Origin: Microvelia longipes
Lineage: Eukaryota; Arthropoda; Insecta; Hemiptera; Veliidae
Assembly (NCBI GenBank): GCA_018340805.1
Contig: JACMZG010001870.1
Location: 16,107,679 to 16,171,678 of the forward strand
Direction of reading: 5' to 3'
Length of the DNA: 64,000 nucleotides
The position numbers and the translations under genes were made by a program. Below the pieces are notes generated by a model. It was not told where the DNA came from, made no database searches, and saw nothing but the letters and a program-made list of their open reading frames with translations. This document shows positions 21,722 through 32,995 of this stretch, one piece after another (the stretch's first letter is position 1; each line of letters starts with the position of its first letter).

Positions 21722-24586
21722 GTAGTCAATTTGAGTTTTTAGAAATTACTTCATCATATATCTAAACTTAAGCTAGGTTTTGCATAGTCCTGAGCAGGCG
21801 GGGATCCAGCCCTAATTCTTGGGAGGGGCGATTATTGAAGGCTTAGTATAACTAAATTAATTTTGCATGAGGTGCAGGTGCTTTAATGAGGACTTAGTAT
21901 AACTTGAGATACTTATACTTAAATACTTATACTTATACTTACTTAGCATTCAACAAAGTATCAAAGATGCAATGTGTGTGTGTTAAAGATTTACCTGTGT
22001 AGAAACAAAACTTGGCATATGGCAAGATGTTAAGAAGGTTACGAGGCCTATTGTTTGGAAAAACATATTACGCTACATTCTAAGTAGTGTTATTGACAAA
22101 TTACTTAATTATGACATCATCAGCTATTAAAATTAAAGATTTACTTTTGTGTACAGTGAGTGAAAGATAGCTTTCAACACTACATACATATCATTGTATG
22201 TATATAAACATTCATATGGCCCCAAAGGGGCCATAATGAGCGATGAAAACTTGCTAGATACATGGTAAAATGCCATGTCAAAATTAATACTAAACAACGA
22301 TTGTGTGGACTTGAAGAGGCCATAGCCAGGTGGCGATAATTTGCTTAATAGATGGCAAATAACCACTAACAAAAAATAATAATAAAACAACAAATAATAC
22401 AAAACATCATGGCCACGAAGCTGCTACAAGGAAGCCCTCGGGCTGAAGCATCCCTGAGGGGGCGAGGCCTCGTAGTGGCTACAGGTCGACTTATTTCCCA
22501 CATGGATAGCAAGATGTGAATCTCCTCGCAGAGTTGATCAACCCCAGAGCCCTACTAAACACTAAAATTAAATAACTGACATCATGTCTAAATAATTTAG
22601 GGGTCAGGGGTTCCCAAAACTCCAGCTAGGGGGGCCATCTACCATTGAGTTAAATTTTGGCGTACCTTGTAGCAGGAGTGAGTATATAACATTTCTTTTC
22701 AGAAATGTTATATAAACATGTTGTTATCAACAGTCCTAATTATACAAAATAGCAGATTTTTTTAAATTAATAAATAACAAATCATGCAAGCAAATCGAGC
22801 TTATGAATATTTTGCTCTTTTTAATTGATTTGTTACTAAATTTTTTAAAAAAAGGCATTTTTCTTTCATTTTTGCAAAGTAACTCGGTGAGCGTGTCTCA
22901 AAAATCAAGGTGGCATTGATTTTTGTGGGTAAAAACTTGTCCATTTACCCACATTTTAAGTTTGTAGGTGGCATGAAAAAACATGTGGGTTACTATACTC
23001 AGGTCTACTAACATTTTTATCAGTTTTACTAAGTTTTATGTGTTTTGGTCTCTTTTTACACCGACTTTGCAAGAAACAAAGTTATTTTAATATTATGATA
23101 CGTTGTTATTAGTTACTTTCAGTCGATTCATCAAATTCAACAATAATGAGACAGAATATACCCCTGGAGTTGTAGACTTATTGCTCAAGTAAGATTAATA
23201 AACCTCAACACAAGAAATAAACAAGATTTTTAAAGTAGAGATGAGTATATCAAAGCAAAAACAAAGGCAAACACGTTGTTGTTTAAAGGTTATACCAAAA
23301 ATCAGGAGCTTACCTATCACTTATTTCAAGAAGAGACCAAAAATAGTTGGCCAACTTAACTCTGGTCACTGAGGTAGAAGGGATAAAAAAGCCTCCATGG
23401 CACTGACCAATTCAGATGACACAGACCAACACACCCATAGTGCATCTGCACTCTTAATTTAAACACTATACTTATCCAGCTTCAGTGATTTAGTTGTTCC
23501 CTTCTCACCTCCGAGGTAGGTGAGAAAATAGTAAGCTTCTTGGTTACAATCGGAATGACTGGTGTAAATTTGATGTGTGTGTAAAACTCAAGTGCACAAT
23601 ATTTATTAGATATTTGTTTATTAGTCTCCATGACCATTTGTTTATTTTATATTTTGTATACTTTTTATTGACATTTTTTCCAGCTTTTTCTTTTGATAAT
23701 TTATTTTGTAATTTATCTTAATTTTAATTATTAAAGTATTCTACTTCAATGAGACATAAGTACATGCTTTAACTATTTGTGTTTGATTCAATACATTTTT
23801 AAATGCGCCAGAGTGCAGAGTTTTAACTCTGTAGTATGGCATTTTTTTCATTGGTTCAATTTTTATTAAATGAAAATAAAACAGAAATTATAGTTGGCCA
23901 TCCTTCTTTGATTTGTCCCAATAATGCTCGAGCGGCTAATATGTGCCAGTTTCCAAAAGATCATGGAAGGATTTGTACAAAGGCAGGAGGAAGTCTCTTG
24001 AGTTTCCATTTTATAACATTATTTTAGAGGGCCTGCGCTAGTAGTATATCAAAGGAAGAATAAGAGGGAAGTTGGCAATCATGCTATAAAGGGTTATATT
24101 ATCTGCAGCTCATATGACACAAAGTAATGTCTCTTGTATGACATGACATGTTTTATAACTTCTAACAATAACACACAATTTTGATGAGTAAATGTACCAA
24201 AACAATTGAATACATTTAAAAGGAACTAATGAAGATTTTTCTAAATCTTTATTTTCTTTAATAAATCTAAAAAATGAACAAAAAGTGCTTTTTGTTTTTG
24301 TTCACACAAAACAAAAATTTGCTTATTTTTGGCACATGGCTTGGTCCATTTTGGAATTTAAGAAGGTTGAAAACAAGATCAACATATTTCTTACCTTGAT
24401 ATAATCTTTTATTGGAAGCTAATGAAGGTTTTATAAGACAAAAAATAAATGTTATAAATATTGTGAGGGGGAAGTTAGAGGTTACAATTACAATTACCTC
24501 CCTCTTTGGCGGACTTTATATAAAACACTCTATTTAACTATAACTTATATTAAATTTATTGTTTTTAATATAAATTTCAATTACAG
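21722..24586 (+). other. Intron of the acyltransferase gene
   Basis: About 2.87 kb between GT at 21722 and AG at 24586. The donor (ATG|GTAGTC) is weaker than consensus; the acceptor (aattacag) is good. A G+C-richer block at 22190-22560 with inverted words ('gccacgaagc' and 'cctcgtagtggc') may be a short dispersed repeat I cannot name. An open stretch at 23836-24027 (ending in cysteine-containing ICPNNARAANMCQF and KDHGRICTKAGG) has a less AT-driven composition than its surroundings, but no family or splice context could be recognised. Confidence 0.75.
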
Positions 24587-24832
24587 GTGCAATCATATTA
24601 CGGAGCCATGTTTTCGATGCAGACAAAACCTGAATTCCGTAGAAAGGGTTTTGGATTACGGTTGGCATCCACCCTCACGAAGACGGTGCGTTCCAGGGGT
24701 TACATCCCATTCGTTGTTATCCGTCCAGAGAATGACGCGTCACAATCACTCTACGCAAAACTTGGTTTCGTCAAGAGTTATCAAACTATCCGAGCTGTCC
24801 TTAGACCACATCAACCGAAGCTCTTGGCTTAG
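24587..24832 (+). CDS. GLYAT-like FR47/GNAT N-acyltransferase, terminal exon
   Basis: Last coding exon: 81 codons and a TAG stop at 24830-24832, after the acceptor 'caattacag' ending at 24586. Phase 0 matches the preceding exon. The peptide carries the acyl-CoA pyrophosphate-binding loop of the GNAT fold as FRRKGFG (residues about 15-21 of this exon), matching R-x-x-G-x-G/A. It also has the C-terminal signature NDASQSLYAKLGF typical of GNAT and FR47 domains. The two visible exons give 136 residues; complete insect family members are about twice that, so the N-terminal half is missing. Codon use is more GC-rich than the surrounding DNA, supporting selection for coding. No internal stop or frameshift is seen, so a working gene is likely. 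No second gene nearby suggests a pathway. Confidence 0.9.
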   Translation: MQSYYGAMFSMQTKPEFRRKGFGLRLASTLTKTVRSRGYIPFVVIRPENDASQSLYAKLGFVKSYQTIRAVLRPHQPKLLA

Positions 24833-25705
24833 GTGTCCAATCAAGAGAAGAAGGAGCAGACTATAATCTTACATTAACTCACTCCCTTTAATGCTTTCTT
24901 CAGCCACACATTTTAAATATATACTCAACACTTACACTTTTTAAATTGTTTAGTCTACTTTACTATATATACTCATAATATTACCGAGAAATAATAAGAG
25001 ATTAGAGACCACTATGTTAGAAATTAAATAATATATTTGCAGTACTAATGTCAGGTTATGAGAAAAATTCTCCTAACCAGTTCCATAAAAATATTAGGTG
25101 GGGCAACAAAATGACTTATCCTCAACAGCAGGTATTAATTTACATGTAAAATGATTAACATGTGGTTAATTACATGTCTTGTCATGCTTTTAAATTATAC
25201 AGGCTGTGGGTTTTGTGTCACATTGATTATTTTAACTATCTGGAAATCATAATATAGTAAAAATAATATTTTTTTGAAAGATGTGAGTAAAATTAGTTAT
25301 TTAAAATGGGAGAAGTACCTGCTCCCGAAACATTGTTAATTATAAATAACATTGACAATTAATTACGTCCAACTAATTTTACTCATCATTCCCCATTGCC
25401 ACAAAATTTCACTTCTAAAAATGTATAATATTGTTTGAATCTAGAATGCTAACATTTCATTGGATTATTTGATTGGTATGAAAATGTTTCCTTTCACAAT
25501 TTTTTGCTGATTGAGGTGGCTATTGTCATTTTTAATGGTGAATAATCTATAGAACAAAATTAATTTTTATGTTTTAGATTATTTTTCTTCTTTGTTAATC
25601 CAGTCTGCCTAGGTGTTGTTGTTCTTTTTGTTTGGACATATTATGTGGGGATTTCCTGTCACCTTTGAGTAAAAAATCCTGATATACTTTATTTTACTGA
25701 ATAAA
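24833..25705 (+). other. Probable 3' UTR and flank of the acyltransferase gene
   Basis: AT-rich sequence after the stop. A variant signal ATTAAA lies at about 25023. A canonical AATAAA lies at 25700-25705, followed by a T-rich stretch. Which one is used cannot be told from sequence alone. Confidence 0.45.
25700..25705 (+). terminator. Candidate polyadenylation signal AATAAA
   Basis: Canonical hexamer 868 bp after the stop codon, followed about 40 bp later by a long T-run (25736-25743). Frequent by chance in AT-rich DNA, so only tentative. Confidence 0.3.
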
Positions 25706-26950
25706 ATGTTCTTTACAATAGAGTATTTGCACAATTTTTTTTTATTGCGTTATCTTAAGTATGTCATATAAAAGAACACCCTGTATAACAGCAAAAGAAC
25801 AAGAAATATATTTAAATATGTTCTTTTGGTGGGAAAACAGCCTCTACTGCTTGTGTGAGGTCAGAGGTATGAATACCGATGCATAGTACAATATTCATTA
25901 GAGCAACACTTATAAGAGTTTTCTCTATAGTGTCAACAAGACAATACAGACAGCTGTACACATTAAGTTCCTTAAGCATTGACAACTGGTGACCTTACGA
26001 TATTTCTTACTAAAACTCCCATCTGTACCTTATCCGACCCAACCTTTGAACTCTTCGTTTTCACCCCACTCTCTCACCCATTCCTCCTCGCCTCTTCTTT
26101 AAATGCTTATTTTGACTATTTAAAATTAAAAAAAATATTTTTTTACAGCTTAATATATTTTTATGCACCTTTAATCATTCTATGAGCAAAAAACAAAAAG
26201 AAATATTTTTGGAAAAATGCAAATACTCTATTGTTCTCCGACAAATAATAATAACTTTTAAAATACAGCTTTAGTTCTATAGGATAAGAAGGAATGTTGT
26301 GAACTCTTCTTTAATTATAATACAATTCTTGCCACAGGAGATGTAACACATCCCCCCCCCCCAATTAGTGAATTTTTCCTGAGGAAATTTGCTAAAATGA
26401 GAGTAATGTTCTTTGAAAATCAAATTAGTTCAAACACTCTTTGAATAATGCCTCCTTTGTCAAAGTTTTCTCTTTCGTAATTGAATCCTTCGATGATTTC
26501 ATCCTGTGTCTTCCTCTAATCAAATGAAGTATCAGGTGTTTTGAACCTTTTCATATTAGGGATCAGATTCTAGACCATTTCCCCTTCCAACCCTTTTCAG
26601 CCTCACCAATCTTTTGGTTCTCTTTATATATTAATTCCTTATTACATGACCTTCTGATGTTAAATTCATTTTATTATTTTACACTCTATATCATTTGTTA
26701 CTACCGAGTTTTGTAAAACAAATTATACAACACAATTATATTGTGTCAGTTTTACACTCTATGATTCTATTTTAGAGTTTAAATCAAAATTTCCTCTGTA
26801 CTTAACCAAGATTACACACTTTTTTAAAAAAATCTTCCTTTTCTAGTTCAATAATTAATTATTCTTCAGCTTTCTATCTAACCAATAACTAATATCCCCT
26901 TCCTCCTAGTTTTACTTCTTATGAAGTGTTCACTTTATTCTCTTCACTTT
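25706..26950. other. AT-rich non-coding DNA
   Basis: No gene is seen. A pyrimidine-rich segment at 26040-26100 and a C-homopolymer at 26351-26361 are the only notable compositions. Confidence 0.45.
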
Positions 26951-27704
26951 CATAATTCACTTCATTTCATTTTCATGCAATCCCAAACTTGACTTTGGGA
27001 AACTATCTCTCTTTTTATTGTTGTTCTTTTATTTATTATTGATTGAATACATCTTATTTTTTCTGTTGCTAATTTCAATGAAATAGTTCTCTTGCTCTTA
27101 GAAGATCAACATGGCCTGTCTGGCTATGTTAATCTTCTAAGAGTAAGAATTAACATAGCCAGTCTTACTATGTTAATCTTCTAAGAATAAGAATTAACAT
27201 AGCCTTGCTGGCTATGTTAATCTTCTAAGAGTAAGGGTAAGAGTATGATTCTAAGAGTAAGAATTAACATAGCCTTGCTGGCTATGTTAATCTTCTAAGA
27301 GTAAGAAATAACATGGCCTGTCTGGCTATGTTAATCTTCTAAGAGTAAGGATAAGAGTAAGAATTAACATAGCCAGTCTTACTATGTTAATCTTCTAAGA
27401 GTAAGAGTAAGAATTAACATGGCCTGTCTGGCTATGTTAATCTTCTAAGAGTAAGATAAGAGTAAGAATTAACATAGCCAGTCTTACTATGTTTATCTTC
27501 TAAGAGTAAGAGTAAGAATTAACATGGCCTGTCTGGCTATGTTAATCTTATAAGAGCAAGAGAACTATTTAATTGAAATTAGCAACAGAAAAAATGAGAT
27601 GGACGCATTCAATCAATAATAAACAAAAGAACAACAGTAAAAATAGAGATAGTTTCCTAAAGTCAAGATTGGGATTGCATGAAAATGAAATAAAGTGAAT
27701 TATT
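26951..27704. repeat. Foldback element with palindromic tandem array in the loop
   Basis: Outer arms about 26951-27110 and 27545-27704 are inverted copies. The left reads 'cattttcatgcaatcccaaa' and the right 'attgggattgcatgaaaatg'; likewise 'attagcaacagaaaaaatga' on the right against 'ttttctgttgctaatttcaa' on the left. The loop is an array of ~44-70-bp units made of 'aacatagcc', a spacer, 'ggctatgtt' and 'aatcttctaagagtaag', so each unit is itself a hairpin. No protein is encoded. Confidence 0.8.
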
Positions 27705-29405
27705 AGGTGAGGGATGTCTAAGACTCAGACATCCCTTAAGTAATTCTTCTGCATAAAAGTATATCCAGTGGCCTGTTAGCATTTGTGGCTAATAGTGACC
27801 AGTAGCCTGCTGTGCATCATGTAGCCAGTAGAGCAGTTTGCAATTGTAAATTTTTATGGGAGGTCTCGATCTTTTGTGAGCGAGTTTGACTCAAATAGGC
27901 TGCACTCTTCATTCTGTAATATATTATGTTTATATTTATTGAAGTGGACGTATAATTTTTACACTTTTTAACAACTTTAATCTAGTCAAATTTGTGTGGC
28001 TAGTCCCTTATTATTTTTTATTTGGTGACTTTATTTTGTTTTATTAAAATTTTCATGTGCTGTTAATGGTATGTTTGTAAAAATTAATGTCATAATACTG
28101 TTAGTATGTGGTAAATGTGATAAAAAAATAGTTGTGACTATTTTGATGTTTCTTAATCTCTAAAGTGATTTTAATAAAACATTTATGTCTTTTTTATATA
28201 TTTTTTTAAACTTATTTTTTCCTGTACATTTATAAAATGAACAGAGTTAATTTATTTAGATATGAACAATTTTAATAGTTGCATAATATCTATAAAAGTT
28301 TTAAATTAGAAGATTTACTTTATACATTCCGTAGTTTATTTGTATATTTCAAACTGTGCACAATAGTGTTCAGTGCCAAGATTGTAAAACACTATTTTAT
28401 TTAACTTAACACTATATTTTTACCTTTTTTTATTTTACTAATTAATTAATTTAATTTTCTGCTTCTTCGGTTTTTTAAACAAGAAGCTTTGTGATATTAT
28501 CAGGAGTAACTTATATTTATCTCTTGAACCTTGTTTGCAATTTTAATTTTTATAATTTCATTTGAAGTCACCAAATTTTTATAAATATGATGTATCCCAA
28601 TTCTTAAAGTAATTTTTAGGTTTATACATAGAAAGAAACGTTTAAGGGACTAAAAGAAACTTAAGTAAGAAATAAGAAATTGGGATTTAAATTTTAAATA
28701 TAAGTTTTAATACCAAAACTTTAAAAAATAATTTTATATATTAAAAAATTGCTTCCGTTTAAGTATAAAAGATATATAAATGGAAGTATGCCATCAAATT
28801 TTTCTACTTCCATTATTTTTTTTGTTTTAAAAAAATGATTTATGCCTGCTTTTTTATCCGTCGTATGAAATAATGTAATAAAATTACAATTTTTAGCATT
28901 CCTAATTTTTAAAGCACGGCATCATTATTAAAATAAACTATATAATTAACTCTGATTTCTAAAAAAAACACTTATTTAAGAATAATGTTTAAATTAAAGT
29001 TTAGGTATGAAAAAAATCCATTTTTATACTTTTTAATAATAATTTTTATTATTCTTTGACTTTAAAAGTACAAAGAGCATAAATTTTCACCTTGGAAGCA
29101 GTTATTCTATTATTATTATTTTAAGAAAGTTAAGCCAATCTGGAAGTATTTATTACTTCACTCTAGATACAAACTAAGCCTTTTATAGAAAAAATGTAAG
29201 AGTGTTCCTTGCAGTGTTTCAAACTGTACAAATACAATTTTTTCTTATTCTTATCTTTCCTGAGCTTATATTTGCTAAATTTTTTTTGGAGAATGGATTC
29301 ACTTAAAATTTCTTATTTAGACATTCTTTAAAATAGTTTCATTTTTATATCTGTAACACATAGAATTCAAAAAATGAGCGCTAGAGGAGTTCATCTTAAT
29401 CAGAA
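27705..29405. other. AT-rich non-coding DNA
   Basis: No gene or recognised repeat is seen. Open frames are short and low complexity. Confidence 0.45.
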
Positions 29406-29676
29406 TAATAAAATAAGTCTTTCCACTGGTGTCAAAAATTTATTTAAAATAAAGCATAACCGGCTTTCAACCAACTAAAGGTCATCATCAGTGCCGGTGA
29501 GGTGTTAGGAAGCTATGTTTTATTAGGAGTCTAATAACAGTCAGCAGTAAGAAAAGATTCAAAACCTAGCTTCCTAACACCTCACCGGCACTGAAGATGA
29601 CCTTTAGATGGTTGAAAGCCAGTTATGCTTTATTTTAAATACATTTTTGACAACTGTGTAGAGACTTATTTTATTA
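29406..29676. mobile_element. Inverted-repeat element with CTGAWGATG...GAAA core
   Basis: Arms 29406-29514 and 29569-29676 are inverted. Terminal words are 'taataaaataagtctttcc' and 'agagacttattttatta'; inner words are 'cctcaccggcactgaagatg' and 'catcatcagtgccggtgagg'. On the plus strand CTGAAGATG at 29591-29599 is followed by a GACC/GGTT stem and GAAA at 29614-29617. The other arm carries the same motif on the minus strand with CTGATGATG. The 'agtctttccac' end is shared with elements near 41.7 and 63.3 kb. Confidence 0.75.
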
Positions 29677-30017
29677 CTCTGTAACACATAAAAAATGTTT
29701 TTACCGGACTGGCTTTATAAAATCTTTTGAATTAGTAAAATTGACATTATGAGTTATCTAAAAATTAAGAAAAAACTTTAGGTAACAATCTTAAATTAAT
29801 ATTTGTAGGCTTGTATTCACTTTAATGCCTGGAGCAATGTTTGGATATTTTTTCTCAGTACACTTTACTTTTAGCGAATTTCCTTTGGGAAAAAATTCGC
29901 TAATGGGATAGGCGTCATGGCGGAATTCGAACCTCGGACCACGACACAAATCCGTTTCAGAGGTCCCTAATGACGAAAAAAAAATTTTCGCGAGACTTTA
30001 TATTTATATTATTATAT

Positions 30018-30063
<46 letters not shown>

Positions 30064-30720
30064 TTCTAGACACTTTCTTGTAAACACTCTATCTTTCGAA
30101 CGGATTAATATTTTTTAACCAAACTTGGTACAAAAATCAACCTTTGGGAGAACAGGAACCCTATTGAAAACCAGGTTTTGGTGACGTCATTAACCCGGTT
30201 TGCTGAGTCAGCGAAATTTTCAAAAAATCAGCAAAATTCAGGGTTAATAATTTTTGCCGCGAAAAAGGTTAATATTTATGTTTTTTGAGACGCTGAATCG
30301 AATGAAACAAGTCCGAAGTCGATACGACCACTCTAAGTGACCTATAAATCGAAAAGACCATTGTAAATTACCAAAAACCAAAATTTAGGTCGATAAAAAA
30401 TAAATTTTGAGTAGGGTGTCGTTTTCTATGTAATTTTGGGCGCTGAATCGAATGAAACCGGTCCGAAGACGATACGACCACTTTAAGTTACCAAAAAGTC
30501 GAAAAAACCACAAAAATATAGAAAACCAACATTACGGTCGTTGAAAATTAAATTTCGAGTAGGTGTCGTTTTCAATGTTTTTTGGGCCTCTGAGTTGAAT
30601 GGCAGTGGTCCGGAGTCAATACGACCACTCAAACTCAGGGTACCTGGGTTCACATCCTGGAAGGGTCGATAATTTTTTATCGTTTTTTTTTTTACTAAAT
30701 ATAAGTTTACAACTAGAAAA

Positions 30721-30850
30721 TAATTCTGGCGCGGTGGTCCGCATGTCGGGCGAATTTCCTTTGGATGCGAGCTCTCAAACCCAGAGTACCTGGGTTCAAA
30801 TCCTAGTAGGGACAATAATTTTTTATCGTTTTTTTACCTAAATAAGTTTA
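30721..30850 (+). repeat. tRNA-like (SINE-like) module
   Basis: 'ctggcgcggtggtccgcatg' followed by 'tcgggc' resembles a box A region. 'gggttcaaatcct' at 30792-30804 resembles box B. The module ends in 'gggacaataattttttatcg' and a T-run, where pol III could terminate. A related module with 'gggttcacatcc' ends just upstream near 30660. Without a cloverleaf I would not call it a tRNA. Confidence 0.55.
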
Positions 30851-30861
30851 CAACTAAAAAT

Positions 30862-31568
30862 AATTCTGGCGCGGTGGTCCGCATGTCGGGCGAATTTCCT
30901 TTGGATGCGTGTTTCCGTGCTTTTTACATTATATAAGTTTACAACTAGTAAATAAATAATTCCGGCGCGGTGGTCCGCTGTCGGGCGAATTTCATTTAGA
31001 ATGCGTGTTTCCGTGCTAAACAATCCATTTCTTGCTTATGCAAGAACTATGCCCATTGCGTGGTTCCGGTTCATGCTTTAGAACCTAAGCAGTTACTCAA
31101 TTGTCAAGCACTGCTCGTAACTCATTTTGTCTGTATTTTCCAAAGGAAATGCGCTAAAACCTTTAAAGATAACTGACTAAGCTTAAAGATAAGTAACTAA
31201 TCTTTAAACTAGTGCAAATAATAGTGCGTACTTCTAATTTTAGTGGCATAGTTTTGTACAACAACTGGATGATTATGCGCATTTCCTTTGGAAAATACAG
31301 ACAAAATGAGTTACGAGCAGTGCTTGACAATTGAGTAACTGCTTAGGTTCTAAAGCATGAACCGGAACCACGCAATGGGCATAGTTCTTGCATAAGCAAG
31401 AAATGGATTGTTTAGCACGGAAACACGCATTCTAAATGAAATTCGCCCGACAGCGGACCACCGCGCCGGAATTATTTATTTACTAGTTGTAAACTTATAT
31501 AATGTAAAAAGCACGGAAACACGCATCCAAAGGAAATTCGCCCGACATGCGGACCACCGCGCCAGAAT
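30862..31568. repeat. ~290-bp inverted arms of copy A
   Basis: Left arm 30862-31152 and right arm 31276-31568, separated by a 123-bp loop, are inverted and virtually identical. For example, 'ttgcttatgcaagaactatg' on the left appears as its complement on the right. Each arm carries the start of the tRNA-like modules ('ggcgcggtggtccgc') twice. Confidence 0.85.
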
Positions 31569-32597
31569 TTTTCTAGACAGGGTGATTTTATTTAAGACAT
31601 TACTTTGATTCAAGTGAGGCTCACAACAAGCAAATTCAGGTGATGGTAGGTAATTTTAGGTTCAAACCAGGTTATGTTGTAAAATATATTCGGTTAGAGG
31701 TGTTTAATTACTGATTTCTGTTTAAATTCTGTTACGAACTTGTAGCCTGATTTGATATGGCATGTATCAGGTTTAATATGTAAATATTAAAGCCTTTTTA
31801 CTTTGATCTGTATTCAAAGATGACCAAGGCCTTCTTGAAGTGCTTGTGTGCCACTGAAATGTAGTGCCTCCTTCCTCTATTGCTTCCATAAATCCTATAA
31901 TAAGACAGGGACACCTTTGTGTTAACTGATAATTTATATCTATTTTGAATTTTAGTTAGTTTGTGATAATGAAATTTTTTATAGAATTGTTTCTAAGGAT
32001 TGTACTGTACTATATTCTTTACTAATTTAAAAAGTATAAAAATGGATGCAACAATAATAGGTATTTAAAACAATTTTATTTTGTAAAATTATTTTTAAAC
32101 CGAGGAGTAAACAGACACTACTATGCTTAGGTTACCATAAACTAAGGAATATTATTTAGACAATAGTAATAAAACTATAAAAATAACTTTTATTAGTGAA
32201 AGCAAAGAAAAAGTTAACATTAAATTTTAGTTAAAAAGAAATATTTTATTCATGAATAAATGTGAATATTTATAATTATAATAATAAATTTATAAATTCA
32301 ATTAATGATAAAAATAATAATATAACTATTAATTATAAAACAAACAATAAAATATTAATTATATTATTAAAGTAATTATTTCAACAGTGAATAATCGTAC
32401 TTTAGAGCCTGGCCAAGAAGTTTATAAATCAGAGGGGCCGAAGTCAATACAGACTATAGTCTCAATCTATTTATAGTTTTTACAGGTGTGTCATTTTAAA
32501 TAAAAAAATATAAAGGTGGCAAACTTGACAGGTTTGCATTTTATTTTTTTAAGGCTGACTACCAAGCAATGCCAGCTCACTCATATTTAATCAGTTT
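31569..32597. other. Spacer between the two composite elements
   Basis: AT-rich unique-looking DNA with no gene or shared repeat. The two composite copies therefore do not form a simple tandem duplication including their flanks. Confidence 0.5.
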
Positions 32598-32744
32598 TTT
32601 AGCGAATTTCCTTTGGAAATTCGCCTAATGGGATAGGCGTCATGGCGGAATTTGAACCTCGGACCACGACACAAATCCGTTTCAGAGGTCCCTAATGACG
32701 AAAAAATAAGTTTCGCGAGACTTTATATATTATATATTATATAT

Positions 32745-32814
<70 letters not shown>

Positions 32815-32815
32815 T

Positions 32816-32905
<90 letters not shown>

Positions 32906-32926
32906 TTATATATATATATATACATA

Positions 32927-32995
<69 letters not shown>

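Larger units (their letters stand above)
29872..31568 (+). mobile_element. Composite foldback element with tRNA-like modules, copy A
   Basis: Begins 'agcgaatttcctttggg' and ends after 'ccgcgccagaattt'. Order: a minus-strand tRNA-like module with box B-like 'ggttcgaattcc' (29923-29934 as its complement), a TA microsatellite, and a region with 'aaacttggtacaaaaatcaa' and 'gtttgctgagtcagcgaaat'. Then come three ~140-155-bp tandem units with 'gctgaatcgaatgaaac' (30280-30640), tRNA-like modules on the plus strand, and a long terminal hairpin. It shares this whole structure with copy B at 32598-34506, from which it differs mainly in TA-run length. No open frame resembles a transposase, so it is non-autonomous. 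Confidence 0.8.

Noticed and set aside
23836..24027. Additional exon within the acyltransferase intron
   Set aside because: The flanking exons join in phase without it, no supporting splice pair was seen, and the peptide matches no GNAT segment.
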